Origin: Lepidodermella squamata
Lineage: Eukaryota > Gastrotricha
Assembly (NCBI GenBank): GCA_047495785.1
Contig: JBLDXI010000001.1
Location: 3,906,001 to 3,970,000 of the forward strand
Length of the DNA stretch: 64,000 bases
Direction of reading: 5' to 3'
This document shows, in pieces, positions 12,162 through 22,099 of this stretch (positions within the stretch are counted from its first letter, which is position 1; every line of letters begins with the position of its first letter). The notes under the pieces were generated by a model. It did no database searches and was not told the origin of the DNA. It saw nothing but the letters and a program-made list of their open reading frames with translations. Made by a program: the position numbers and the translations under genes.

Positions 12162-13346
12162 ATGGTTTTTAGCCTGATTTTGTTGCTTTTCGGAGTGGCT
12201 TCAGCCCAATTTGAGGAAGATTGGATCAATGTCGGCGGTAATGTAGAGCATACGAGTTACAAACCTCATTCCCTCGGTAAAATTTCTGGAGTCGAAATTG
12301 CGTGGAAATATCAGCACAATAACTGGGATCCAATCGATCAGCTCTTCGCATTCAAGGGCAAGCTTTATTCAGTTACAATTTTTGGACATATCAACGTCAT
12401 TGACCCTAACACTGGGAAGCTTATCAGCTCCTATCCCGTTGATCCTACTCCAGTAAACAGCCAGTATGCTCATTCTTCAATCGACCCAGAGACCGAAATG
12501 CTGTTTATTGCCGATATTGCTAACCAATTCCTTTATGGGATTAGTTTGAAATACCCGAGGCCTAGAATTGCGTGGAAGAGATGGATGCATTGCACAGGAA
12601 TCATCGCCAGTCCTGTTCTAAGACGTTTATTCGTCTCCAACTGCAATTCCACTATTTCAAGATGCACTTTGATAGCTCTCGACATGGATTCGGGTGACAA
12701 TATTGACAAATTCGGTTTGAATAAGGATTTCAACACGGTTAACTTGTTTTCACTCTATCAAAATGCTCGCCTCTTGGCAATCACTGATACGGATACATTA
12801 ACAGAGTTTGACTCTCCGAATGATGGAAGTATAAAGTGGAACCTGAAACTTCGAGGGATCGAACAAAGCTACTACCCACCAATTATTGGCGAAAATTTGG
12901 CATTAATTAGTGGATTAACATCCACCGGTAGTATTATCGTATCTTCAGTGCATCTGGACACCGCCTCGGCTGCTTGGTCAACTCCTCCTGGAGATCGAGG
13001 CGATCACTGTGATTCATTCGCTGTATCGCTGGATCAGCATTTCGCCTACAGAAGTTGCGAAGCCGTGATCATAAAATATGACCTGAATAACGGACAGCCT
13101 GTCATGAAAACACAACCCTTGAATGACGGCTCAAATTTTATGGATAAACCAATTATTTTGGACGATTATATCATTGCTCCTATGTCACCGGGTGTTGCGA
13201 TTTTCGACAAATCAACTGGTGCTCTTATGGGTAAATACGTAGATTTGAATGTTAATTTCTCTGGCAATTGGGCTTACTACAACGGCTTAATTTTCGGGGC
13301 TTTGGACGACTTTACAATTTACGCTTTTCATGCTAAACCCCAATGA
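12162..13346 (+). CDS. Secreted PQQ-type beta-propeller protein, intronless
   Basis: A single open frame of 394 residues, started at the ATG at 12162 because it opens a good signal peptide (MVFSLILLLFGVASAQ); a TTG three bases earlier is not needed. The N-terminus (WINVGGNVEHTSYKP, then the AWKYQHNN segment) resembles the start of PQQ-dependent dehydrogenase propellers. Blades follow with repeated patterns such as INVIDPNTGKLIS and VAIFDKSTGAL. It is shorter than bacterial quinoprotein dehydrogenases, and I cannot identify PQQ or metal ligands, so enzyme activity is unproven. It is among the few intronless genes in an intron-rich neighbourhood, but base composition looks like the surroundings. 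It sits 278 bp after TDH on the same strand. Horizontal origin is possible but not shown. Confidence 0.75.
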   Translation: MVFSLILLLFGVASAQFEEDWINVGGNVEHTSYKPHSLGKISGVEIAWKYQHNNWDPIDQLFAFKGKLYSVTIFGHINVIDPNTGKLISSYPVDPTPVNSQYAHSSIDPETEMLFIADIANQFLYGISLKYPRPRIAWKRWMHCTGIIASPVLRRLFVSNCNSTISRCTLIALDMDSGDNIDKFGLNKDFNTVNLFSLYQNARLLAITDTDTLTEFDSPNDGSIKWNLKLRGIEQSYYPPIIGENLALISGLTSTGSIIVSSVHLDTASAAWSTPPGDRGDHCDSFAVSLDQHFAYRSCEAVIIKYDLNNGQPVMKTQPLNDGSNFMDKPIILDDYIIAPMSPGVAIFDKSTGALMGKYVDLNVNFSGNWAYYNGLIFGALDDFTIYAFHAKPQ

Positions 13347-13499
13347 ACAATGACTGATTTATTTCCGACAATGCATAATCATAAATAATATACTGCAAAG
13401 ACTAGATGAGAATATGAACATGAGAGATAAGTGAATCGATAGCTCAGGCTTTGGGTTATGCTCAAGTCGTGCTGTTGATTTTGTATTACTAATTAGGTA

Positions 13500-13837
13500 C
13501 ATTGTGGAACTACTGGTAAGTTGAACCTTGGCGCGCACGCTGATTGGTCAATTTATTGTTGCTAATGACTCCGGAATGAAACATTTCCGTCGTGCGATCC
13601 ACTAATAAATTATTTTATATTTATGAAAAAAATGACCTTGCCACACCCTCTGCCCGGTTTCCATTGACCACGAGCGTAAACTCCATATTAATTGTGGTAA
13701 ATTGCTGCGGCAAAAAACACTTGTTGTAAAAAATCTTATGGATCGCACGACAGAACGTTTCATCCGGGAGTCATAGCAACGATCGATTGACCAATCAGCG
13801 TGCGCATTGGATTGGACTTTTAAGTGGTCACACAATG
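13500..13837. mobile_element. Foldback MITE with long inverted arms, TA-flanked
   Basis: The ends read CATTGTGG at 13500 and its inverse CACAATG ending at 13837, each flanked by TA (13498-13499 and 13838-13839). Inside, 13533-13602 and 13739-13806 are long imperfect inverted repeats (for example CACGCTGATTGGTCAAT against its complement, and CGTGCGATCC against GGATCGCACG). The middle of about 135 bp is unique. No transposase is encoded. TA flanks suggest a Tc1/mariner-type non-autonomous element; the family is inference. Confidence 0.75.
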
Positions 13838-13908
13838 TAATGTAAATTTTTCGGAAAGGATATTTATGACCTGAATTTTTTCTTCGGACTTTCACCGGTA
13901 AGCAAACT

Positions 13909-15320
13909 TCAACGTAGGTCAGCATTCAGTTCAGCTTGAATTTCTGAAAAAGTATAGCTTTATGCTGAGGTTGAGGGATTCTTTTGAAACATTACGAATC
14001 GCACAGTCAGGTCCTGTGAAACCTGGGTCGCAGTCACACGTGTTTGGAGCGGTACACGTTCCACGATGGAAACACTTTTTAGCACAATTTGGCAGGTTGC
14101 AGTCAGGCGGCAGCCAATCAGAAGTGCACATGCAACGATTCGGTCGGACGCATGTTCCGCTGTTAAAACATCCTGATGCGCAGATTGCTAGAATGGATTG
14201 AATACAATTTTTCGAAGTGATGTTTAGCGGGAGAGAGCTTACGAGTGTTGCATGAAGATCCCGTCCACCCTGGACCGCAAACGCAAGTATTCTGGCTGGT
14301 GCATTTGCCGCCAATGCCACAACTTCCGCAAGTAGCTACGATTAAAAAAACGGACTGTTCAGCAAGCCCTGGAATATAATGTTCACGTACGCGTGTTGCA
14401 GTTCCAGCCAGTCCAGCCGGCCTTGCACGTGCATTTGTAACCGCCAATACTTGACAAATCTCCGACGCAGGTGTTATACTGGCAATTTGGCGAGCAGGAT
14501 ATGCCTACCAATTTAATATTTAAAATACCTTTGTAACTAAACGGTATAGGATTTACCAATGATAATTTGGCAAAGTTTTTGTAGATCATCCAGTTCTTGC
14601 TGAGATAGAACTGCTGAATGTACCGACCAGCAGGATAGCTTCGCATTTTCCCAGTAACCATTAGGTACCCTTAAATTAACGCTAATAAGGCGACTTTACT
14701 TTCTCAAAGCGACCTTACCTGTAACCGAATGATAGATTTGGATAAACTACGCTTGTACCACAATTCACTGGAGCCTTTATCACTCCATTGCATCCTCCAT
14801 ATCCTTTCCCAGTCGCCTTGTCAAAGGACATTGAGAAAAAGTTCCACTGAACATTGTTGCTGCAAATCAATTCCAACCTTTGTGGGACCCCTTCGTAACA
14901 CATGAAATAGTTGGCCGTGAAATTCGCGCCCCATAAATGAGCTCCGTTTGAACCACCACTATAAAATTCGGCTATAGGGCCGTTGTGTAGCTGACTGCCT
15001 GGTATATAAAAGCCCGCCAGGGTGTAGGGCCCATTGAGAGCTGACATTGGCAGACCAGTAACGGTGAGGTAACTTGTCTGGTCGATGCTGTTCAATTCGT
15101 ACGCACTTTCAGCCAGCCCATTGGGCCCGGTTGTGGGAATAACGTTAACAGAAGACATTGTGCAGTTGTATCCATTCTTGGATATATCTCGGCATTTAAA
15201 CACAGAACTCATGGGCCATAGAGCAACCAAGTTCGGAAATTTGAGAGAAAGATAACCTCGAATATCTGGAATTGCCAAGGCAATCTGCGGCAGCAATAGA
15301 ACAGCCAGTTGAAATTTCAT
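13909..15320 (-). CDS. Secreted LamG-like plus four-EGF protein, copy 1
   Basis: Six exons on minus (14719-15320, 14557-14669, 14391-14504, 14243-14335, 13996-14187, 13909-13943) join to 382 residues. The start is ATG 15320 with signal peptide [16 protein letters not shown]. Exons 1-2 encode a concanavalin-like/LamG-like domain ([16 protein letters not shown] near its start, [20 protein letters not shown] at its end). Four EGF-like modules follow, with tenascin-like spacing, such as [13 protein letters not shown] and [16 protein letters not shown]. The exon 2 acceptor is TTTAAG; the naive reading frame there is wrong and the correct one is set by alignment with the two tandem copies. The last exon ([11 protein letters not shown]) follows a 52-bp intron. 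The role is unknown; the domain set suggests an extracellular recognition or matrix protein. It is the first of three tandem paralogues. Confidence 0.85.
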
Positions 15321-16576
15321 TATTGTTCTAATTAACAAATTGTTGGTGATTGGTGATTGGATACAGCGGAAGTTACTTAAATAAGCTGCTTTCAGCTTCT
15401 ATGGAAACTTTTAACCGAAATGTTAGAATTATTTGGATTTGAAGAAGCTCTCATAAATTATAAGGACATTTTAAATTGCGAATAATTATGCTCCCTAAAT
15501 TAATATTGATTCTTTAGTGAAGTTCGGGAGAAGATGCCAATGTAATCATCTATCACTGATACCCATTGCTATCATTGTGGAGCCCTGGAAAGGTTATACA
15601 AGATAACAATGCTGATGACTTTTGCTTTCAGCTGATGACTTTTGCTAGATTGCTGAAGTATTACAGGGACAAAAGCGGGGTCATTGTTTTCTTGACGTGA
15701 CGTTGAGACAGTTTTTCTTTCGCAGATGAAAAATATATAAATGATGTAATTTGAAATCGCATCGATTTCGTGCATACTAGGTGGCCGGTTGCTCATTTAT
15801 TTTGATGCCAGAATCCGCTTTCCCACGTGCAACCCCGGCACAAGTTCGCACACGTAGGTGGTAAACAGATTTTTTTATTTTTGCCTTAGAAGCAACGTCG
15901 ATAAAATGTGCGACCTACAGCGCGAATTCCGACGCCGTCTACATTGAATATTTATTTGATATATGTAGCTGGCTTAATTATTAGAGTCTACGCAACAATA
16001 TAGACGTCTTCCACAATCTTGAGTCAGTGTGGTATATAAATTACGATATTGATGAGATGCAGATAATATGACAAAACCATAGATCTTCACAGCGTAAAAA
16101 ATCGTGCACTTCGCCGGTGGAAGTTTACGGCTAACATCGAAAAGTCATTTTCATTAAATTGAAATTACGCGCGACAAATTCGAAATTCCGAAATCTTCCA
16201 TCCCGCAGTGAAAGGTTTATCATAAGGAAGGTAGCATACATACATAATTTTGACACAAAACATAACTACCCGGTGCGCCTTACCTGAGCACGAAAAGAAA
16301 AAAGCGTGTAAGCAAACAAAGCGTGACATATTCGGTGCGAACTTGCAAGGCGATTCCAAATATTCTGCTGCTATCTTCGAAGGAAACCGTCATTAATGCC
16401 ACAGAGTGAGTAGAGCTTCACGACTGCAGGGCCTGTCAAATCGCCTGTTCTTCGAATTCGGCCTGGTGGGTTGTGATATCGGAGTCGCCAGCAATGAGTT
16501 TCAAAAATGTGTAAATAGGTGGTATTTATTTGTTATGTTCTTATGCAAAACAGTAGAGTTTGTGAAATAAAAGCGT
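15321..16576. other. Intergenic between LamG-EGF copies 1 and 2
   Basis: No gene is seen. It contains the upstream element shared by the three paralogues (15804-15861) and otherwise AT-rich unique sequence. Small ORFs in it have no recognisable domain. Confidence 0.6.
15804..15861 (-). promoter_or_regulatory. Shared upstream element of LamG-EGF genes, copy 1
   Basis: This stretch, about 500 bp before the copy 1 ATG, contains ATCCGCTTT, a CACGTG hexamer and ACAAGTTCGCACACG. Closely similar words lie upstream of copy 2 (19215-19283) and copy 3 (21668-21722). Conservation in flanks that otherwise differ suggests a promoter or enhancer element; function is inferred. Confidence 0.45.
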
Positions 16577-17411
16577 AACTTTATTTATCCATTCAAGTGG
16601 TCATTGAAGTATAATAATATCGCAGCAATCTTACGACCGGAATTGCTTCTTTACGTTAGATTTGCCTCCGTCAATTTGTTAGGAAATTTTCGACCAATAT
16701 GAGAGGTGAGAGGAACAAAAAGAGTGACAGATGATAGTAGGATTGTAAAACATTCAGCTAAAGATGGAAATAAAGAAATTCGGTGATGCATTGTACATCG
16801 AATCTTATACTAAACCTTCAAAGTTCCGCGTCTAGTCCGTTTGATTCACTATTGATTGCTTGAAAAAAAGAGACGATATTTCGGAGTATTATCTGCGCAT
16901 TTAAAAACTTACGAGTCCTGCACTCAGGCCCAGTAAAACCTGGGTTGCAATCACAAGTGTTTGGTGCAATGCATATCCCTCGATAAAAGCACTTTTTCGG
17001 ACAGCGTGGCAAGTTACAGTCGGGAGGCAGCCAATCCGAGGTGCACATGCATCGATTCGGTCGGACACAAGTTCCACCATTAGCACATCCAGAAGGGCAG
17101 ATTGCTGCAAACATGAAAAGCGGGGTCTAAATGAAATGAGTGTCACAGCAGTCTAGTTACGAGTATCACATGAAGACCCCGTCCATCCGGAACCACAAAT
17201 ACAGGTATTTGGGCTAGAGCATTTGCCGCCAATGCCACAACTTGTGCAAGCAGCTATGTTTCGAAATAAAGCGGACTGTTCAGCGAGCCTCGTAATATAA
17301 TTGGTAATACGTACGAGTGTTGCAGTTCCAGCCAGTCCAGCCGGCCTTGCACGTGCATCTATACCCGCCGATACGGGACAAATCTCCGACGCAGGTGTTA
17401 TTCTGGCAATT
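16577..17411. repeat. Duplicated 3' half of LamG-EGF gene, block A
   Basis: This block matches 19513-20286 in the same orientation. From 16913 to 17411 I read no difference from 19788-20286 in exons or introns; the 3' flank (16577-16800) also matches with few changes. Outside the block the two genes have clearly diverged. Block A contains 70 bp (16802-16871) absent from block B. Confidence 0.9.
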
Positions 17412-18914
17412 AGACGAACAGGATATACCTAACCCCGAGCACAACGTATTCAGAATATATATCACAGCATTCGGAATTGGTTTTACCACTGATTATTAGG
17501 CACATTTTTCTGAGATTATCCAGTTCTTGCTGAGATAGAGCTGCTGAATGTACTGACCAGCAGGCTAGCTTCCCATTGACCCAGTCGGCAGCATTGGGTC
17601 CGTCGGCGCTTCTATATTCGTCGGAAAAATTGAGTAATATTCTATAAGGCAGCGTCATATGTCTACTTGAGCAAGGTGAGGCTAATGCTCATGCTAAATC
17701 CTATGGTTATGCCTCGTAGGACACCATATCAAAACCTAAAACGAATGAAATTTTGTTGGGAATGGGCGGACATTTTCAAGCAAAAATTCAAGAATCGATT
17801 GCTTATTAGGTAACCTCAGACTGGCACGATCTATTCCAACTTTGCATCCGGGAAGGAACCGTCGATCACATTCTGCCTAGCCCGCAGTCCATCCCGCAGC
17901 CTATCCCGCACTGCGTCCCGCAGCTGAGATTATGGAGGGCAGTGCTCCGAGTACGGGGCGACCTACGGAATACTTCGCGAGTTACTTACTCTTGTAATAA
18001 AATAATTCTTGGAATGCGAATACGAATGCAAGCTGGTGCTACTTATTAATCCCAAATCTCGAAAATGTCTAATGTAGTATTTTTGTTTGCGCACCGTGAT
18101 GATTAAGAACAATGGCTCCGGCCCCTGAGCAATTTTCAATGTTTCCAATTACTTTGTTAATTAAGAAAATCGGCATAATGCATGCGATCCGCCAAGTAAA
18201 TATTAGTCAGAATCCATCATAAAACGAGTTAGGAAAAAGTGGCATCCCGCGAAACGAAATCAGGAACCCTTTAATTAGCTGAATAAGCCGACTTTAATTC
18301 CTTAACAGACCGTACCTGAAACCGAATGATAGAGTAGGATAAACCACGCTTGCAGTACAATCTCCTGGAGTCGCTATCACTCCATTGCATCCTCCATATA
18401 TTTTCGCAGTCGCCTTGTCAAAGGACATTGAAACAAAGCTCCACCGAGAAATGTTGCCGCAATTATTCGGCACATATCCCCAACCTTGCCAACATACGAC
18501 AGTAGTTAGCGTGGTATTATAGGACCAAAAATGAGCCCCGATGGAACTACCACTATAAAATTCGGCGATAGGGCCGCTATTTTGCCGACTGCCTGGTATA
18601 AAAAAGCCCGCCATGGTGTAAGCCGCATTAAGAGCTGACGTTGGCAGACCATTGACGATTAAGTAACTCGCCTTGTCGATGCGGTTCAATTCGTACGCAC
18701 TGTCAGCCAACCCAGTTGGCCCGGCTGTGGAAAAAACGTTAGCAGATGTCATGGTGCAGTTGTATCCATTCTTGTAAATATCTCGGCATTTGAAAAGAGG
18801 GCTCATCGGCCACAGAGCAACCAAATTCGGAAATTTGAGAGAAAGATAACCGACTACATCCGGAATAGCCAAGGCCATCTCTGGCAACAATAGAACACCC
18901 AGGTAAAATTTCAT
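16818..18914 (-). CDS. Secreted LamG-like plus four-EGF protein, copy 2
   Basis: Six exons on minus (18316-18914, 17487-17611, 17315-17428, 17161-17253, 16913-17104, 16818-16858) join to 387 residues. The start is ATG 18914 with signal peptide MKFYLGVLLLPEMALA. The layout equals copy 1: a LamG-like domain over exons 1-2, then four EGF-like modules over exons 3-5, all phase-1 borders. Intron 1 is 704 bp, far longer than the others, and holds a degenerate TCCCGCAG tandem repeat. I place the terminal exon at 16818-16858 (ending NGLDAEL) because it follows a 54-bp intron just as in copy 1 and its last codons resemble copy 1. An alternative last exon at 16651-16757 after CATCTTTAG is also open. 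The EGF half is nearly identical to copy 3; the LamG half is not. Confidence 0.82.
17878..17925 (+). repeat. Degenerate 12-bp tandem repeat in intron 1 of copy 2
   Basis: About four units of the pattern TCCCGCAGNCNA run in tandem. The G+C is well above the flanking intron. Confidence 0.65.
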
Positions 18915-19512
18915 TATTGTTCTTGTTATCAATCTTTGGTTATTGGAATCAGTATATCTGTAAAACCTAGGATTTTCAAGAAAACAGACAACCTGTTGAT
19001 TTAGAATGGCTTGTGGAGTAACAGCAGTTACTCATGCTAAGATGCTTACTACAATGTGGCGAGACTTCTTCTCGGGAATAAACTTCCCGAAAATTGTTGC
19101 GCATATTGATCTGCGTTCATACCCTTTTTCATTGGCAGATTGCAAATGCCAATTTACAATCGCCACACAAGTTCGCATCAAACAGGTGGTGATTTCTACC
19201 GGCTCATTGATTTTAGTGCCAGCAGTATCCGCTTTGCACGGCGCGTGCCGCGTGCCACCCCTGCACTAGTTCACACGTGTACGAAATTTTAGACTTTTCT
19301 TCTCAGCTGTTTAACGTCAATCAAATGTAATATATCATCAGCAATGAGTTTAAAAGATAACAAGCCCACCGCGCAGTCTTACACTTTCTATATTTTCTAC
19401 ATTTTTCATATGTATCCATAGGGACAATAACATGCAGAGGGCCCAGGCGCATGCTCCACCCGTTTATATCCAAAAGCATAACGAAACTTGATTTATTGTG
19501 AAATAACTGCGA
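18915..19512. other. Intergenic between LamG-EGF copies 2 and 3
   Basis: No gene is seen. It holds ACAAGTTCGCATCAAACAGG at about 19167 and the shared upstream element at 19215-19283, in front of copy 2. Confidence 0.6.
19215..19283 (-). promoter_or_regulatory. Shared upstream element of LamG-EGF genes, copy 2
   Basis: Contains TATCCGCTTT, GCGTGCCACCCCTGCAC and AGTTCACACGTG, the same ordered words as before copies 1 and 3, about 300 bp before the copy 2 ATG. Confidence 0.45.
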
Positions 19513-20286
19513 AACTTTATTTATCCATTCAAGTGGTCATTGAAGTATAATAATATCGCAGCAATCTTACGACCGGAATTGCTTCTTTACGTTAGATTTG
19601 CCTCCGTCAATTTGTTAGGAAATTTTCGACCAATATGAGAGGTGAGAGGAACAAAAAGAGTGACAGATGATAGTAGGATTGCATAACATTCAGCTATATA
19701 TGGAAATAATGAAATTCGGTGAAATAATGAAATCATTGTACATCGAGACGATATTTCGGAGTATTATCTGCGCATTTAAAAACTTACGAGTCCTGCACTC
19801 AGGCCCAGTAAAACCTGGGTTGCAATCACAAGTGTTTGGTGCAATGCATATCCCTCGATAAAAGCACTTTTTCGGACAGCGTGGCAAGTTACAGTCGGGA
19901 GGCAGCCAATCCGAGGTGCACATGCATCGATTCGGTCGGACACAAGTTCCACCATTAGCACATCCAGAAGGGCAGATTGCTGCAAACATGAAAAGCGGGG
20001 TCTAAATGAAATGAGTGTCACAGCAGTCTAGTTACGAGTATCACATGAAGACCCCGTCCATCCGGAACCACAAATACAGGTATTTGGGCTAGAGCATTTG
20101 CCGCCAATGCCACAACTTGTGCAAGCAGCTATGTTTCGAAATAAAGCGGACTGTTCAGCGAGCCTCGTAATATAATTGGTAATACGTACGAGTGTTGCAG
20201 TTCCAGCCAGTCCAGCCGGCCTTGCACGTGCATCTATACCCGCCGATACGGGACAAATCTCCGACGCAGGTGTTATTCTGGCAATT
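19513..20286. repeat. Duplicated 3' half of LamG-EGF gene, block B
   Basis: Partner of 16577-17411. It lacks the 70 bp that in block A hold the terminal coding exon, and has about 11 extra bases near 19725 (a repeated GAAATAATGAAAT). Confidence 0.9.
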
Positions 20287-21155
20287 GGGCGAGCAAGATA
20301 TACCTAGCGATGAAGATGTCTCTAAAATAGATAGGTACTTAAGAATTCGGAACAGGGTTTACCGCTTATTATGAGACAAATCTCTCTTAGAGCATCAGTT
20401 TCTTCTTGGGTTAGAGCTGCTGCATGCACTGACCAGCAGGCTAGCTTCGGATTGGTCCAGTACGGCGGACCCAACCTTAAATCATTTAAGTAAGTTGATG
20501 TTTCTAGCTCTCAAAGACCTTACCGGTAACCGAATATAAGATTGGGATATGCCGTGCCGCCAGCAGGGCAACTCACTGGTGCCCCAGCAACTTCATCACA
20601 TCCTCCATAAGCTTGCGCCGCCGTCTTGTTCACGGACATGGAGATAAAGTGCCACTGAACAATATCTCGACACGAAAAAATCACATATTGTGTCGAGGGG
20701 TTACCGCATATGAAAACTAGAGTCTTCGTATTTGTATCAGCGGTGTTCGACTGATTTGTGCGCCACATGTGAGCTCCCACCAACGAGGTTCCACTGAACG
20801 TTTCGACAAGTGGGCCTGTAACCGGCCGATTTCCGGGTAGAAAGAACCCAGCTATGGTGTACGATCCATTGAATGCCCAGCTAGGCAGACTATTAACGGT
20901 AATGTAACTGGTCTGGTCAACGCGATTCAATTCGTAAGCACTGTCTATTAACCCTGCAGGTCCTGGCGTAGGCAAAACGTTAGCAGAGGACATTGTGCAG
21001 TTGATGCCATTCTTGTAGATATCTCGGCATTTAAACAGAGGGTTCATGGGCCAAAGAGCAACCAAATTCGGAAATTTGAAAGAAAGATAACCGACAGTAT
21101 CCGGAATCGCCAAGGCAATCTGTGGCAGCAATAGAATAGCCAGTTGACATTTCAT
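19690..21155 (-). CDS. Secreted LamG-like plus four-EGF protein, copy 3, terminal exon lost
   Basis: Five exons are firm on minus: 20524-21155, 20363-20475, 20190-20303, 20036-20128 and 19788-19979. The start is ATG 21155 with signal peptide [16 protein letters not shown]. The LamG-like domain is slightly longer than in copies 1 and 2; the four EGF modules match copy 2 almost exactly. The exon that ends copies 1 and 2 is missing because a 70-bp segment is absent here. The donor after exon 5 (CTC/GTAAGT) is intact. Either splicing runs to the acceptor TATATAG at 19694, adding a 36-residue tail with stop at 19587, or intron 5 is read through to a stop at 19690, the end used here. Copy 3 could still be functional, or could be decaying at its 3' end. 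Confidence 0.72.
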
Positions 21156-22099
21156 TTTTGTTCTGATTTTTAATTGATAATCAGGATGAGCTTATGTATT
21201 TCTAATAAGCTGTTTTCATCTCCTAACCTGTGGAAACAGATAACTTGTATTGAATACCTTGAGAAGATTGAGACGATGCAAGATTGATGCCACAAAATTG
21301 TGAGCTATGGCTGATGCCACTCGCTTGCACGGTACTGCTGTGGACCCTGGCAAACAAATATAACACTATGACATCAATGCTAACATCCTTCTAATAAATA
21401 AGGAATAAAGATTGCACAGGTTTGCTTCCTCGCCTGGACCAGCAACGACGCCCTACCTTTGAAACAGGGAAGATCATCTCTGCCATCAGCCCAGCTTCCT
21501 CTACACAGCATAAGCGACGTAGAGAACGGAGTGATCTGTGACAACTGACTGTGGCTGATTATGTGTTGCGCTTTCAGTTATTGATCTACCATTTTTTTGA
21601 TGCGGTTTTTTTCTTTGGTGGATGGCAAGTTCGCACCAAACCAAACACACATGAGTTGGTTTGTTGCTCACCACGTGCTCACTATTTGCGCGTGCCACCC
21701 CTGCACCTATTCGCACACGGACCGGGTTATATCGATGTATTTGTGACGTCGATCAGCTTTGTATAACAAAAAAATATGCTTTAGCGTGTCGCACCGGAGT
21801 ATTTCCGAGGCTTGTTCTTTCAACTCTACAACTCAAACGGGTGCTCGTAATAAATTAAATTTATTATCAAATTTCTGGCTCGAAAAAGCTAAATCATGTG
21901 CCATAAGTAGCAACGCTAATTATAACTTATTACGATTGAATGTTACGCAACAAACACGACTGATTGTTAAGGTTTAAGCATCATTCCTCCAGTTTATTAA
22001 GTCAAAATCAAGCAAATAAGAATTCGATATTTTACAGAAAAGAAAGCCGCGCAGCAAAAAATTGAACACGTGCAACCATTTTGTTGACCACATTCTTGA
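21156..22099. other. Intergenic between LamG-EGF copy 3 and the P450 gene
   Basis: No gene is seen. It contains GGCAAGTTCGCACC at about 21624 and the third copy of the shared upstream element at 21668-21722. Confidence 0.6.
21668..21722 (-). promoter_or_regulatory. Shared upstream element of LamG-EGF genes, copy 3
   Basis: Contains CCACGTGC, GCGCGTGCCACCCCTGCAC and ATTCGCACACGG, about 510 bp before the copy 3 ATG. It is the clearest match to the copy 2 element (GCGTGCCACCCCTGCAC shared exactly). Confidence 0.45.

Noticed and set aside
13602-13925. Minus-strand open frame of 107 codons
   Set aside because: It overlaps the foldback element and the last exon region of LamG-EGF copy 1, and has no recognisable domain.
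16651-16757. Alternative terminal exon of LamG-EGF copy 2 after CATCTTTAG
   Set aside because: It is open and conserved in copy 3, but conservation there covers noncoding DNA equally; the exon at 16818-16858 matches the copy 1 layout better. Kept only as an alternative.
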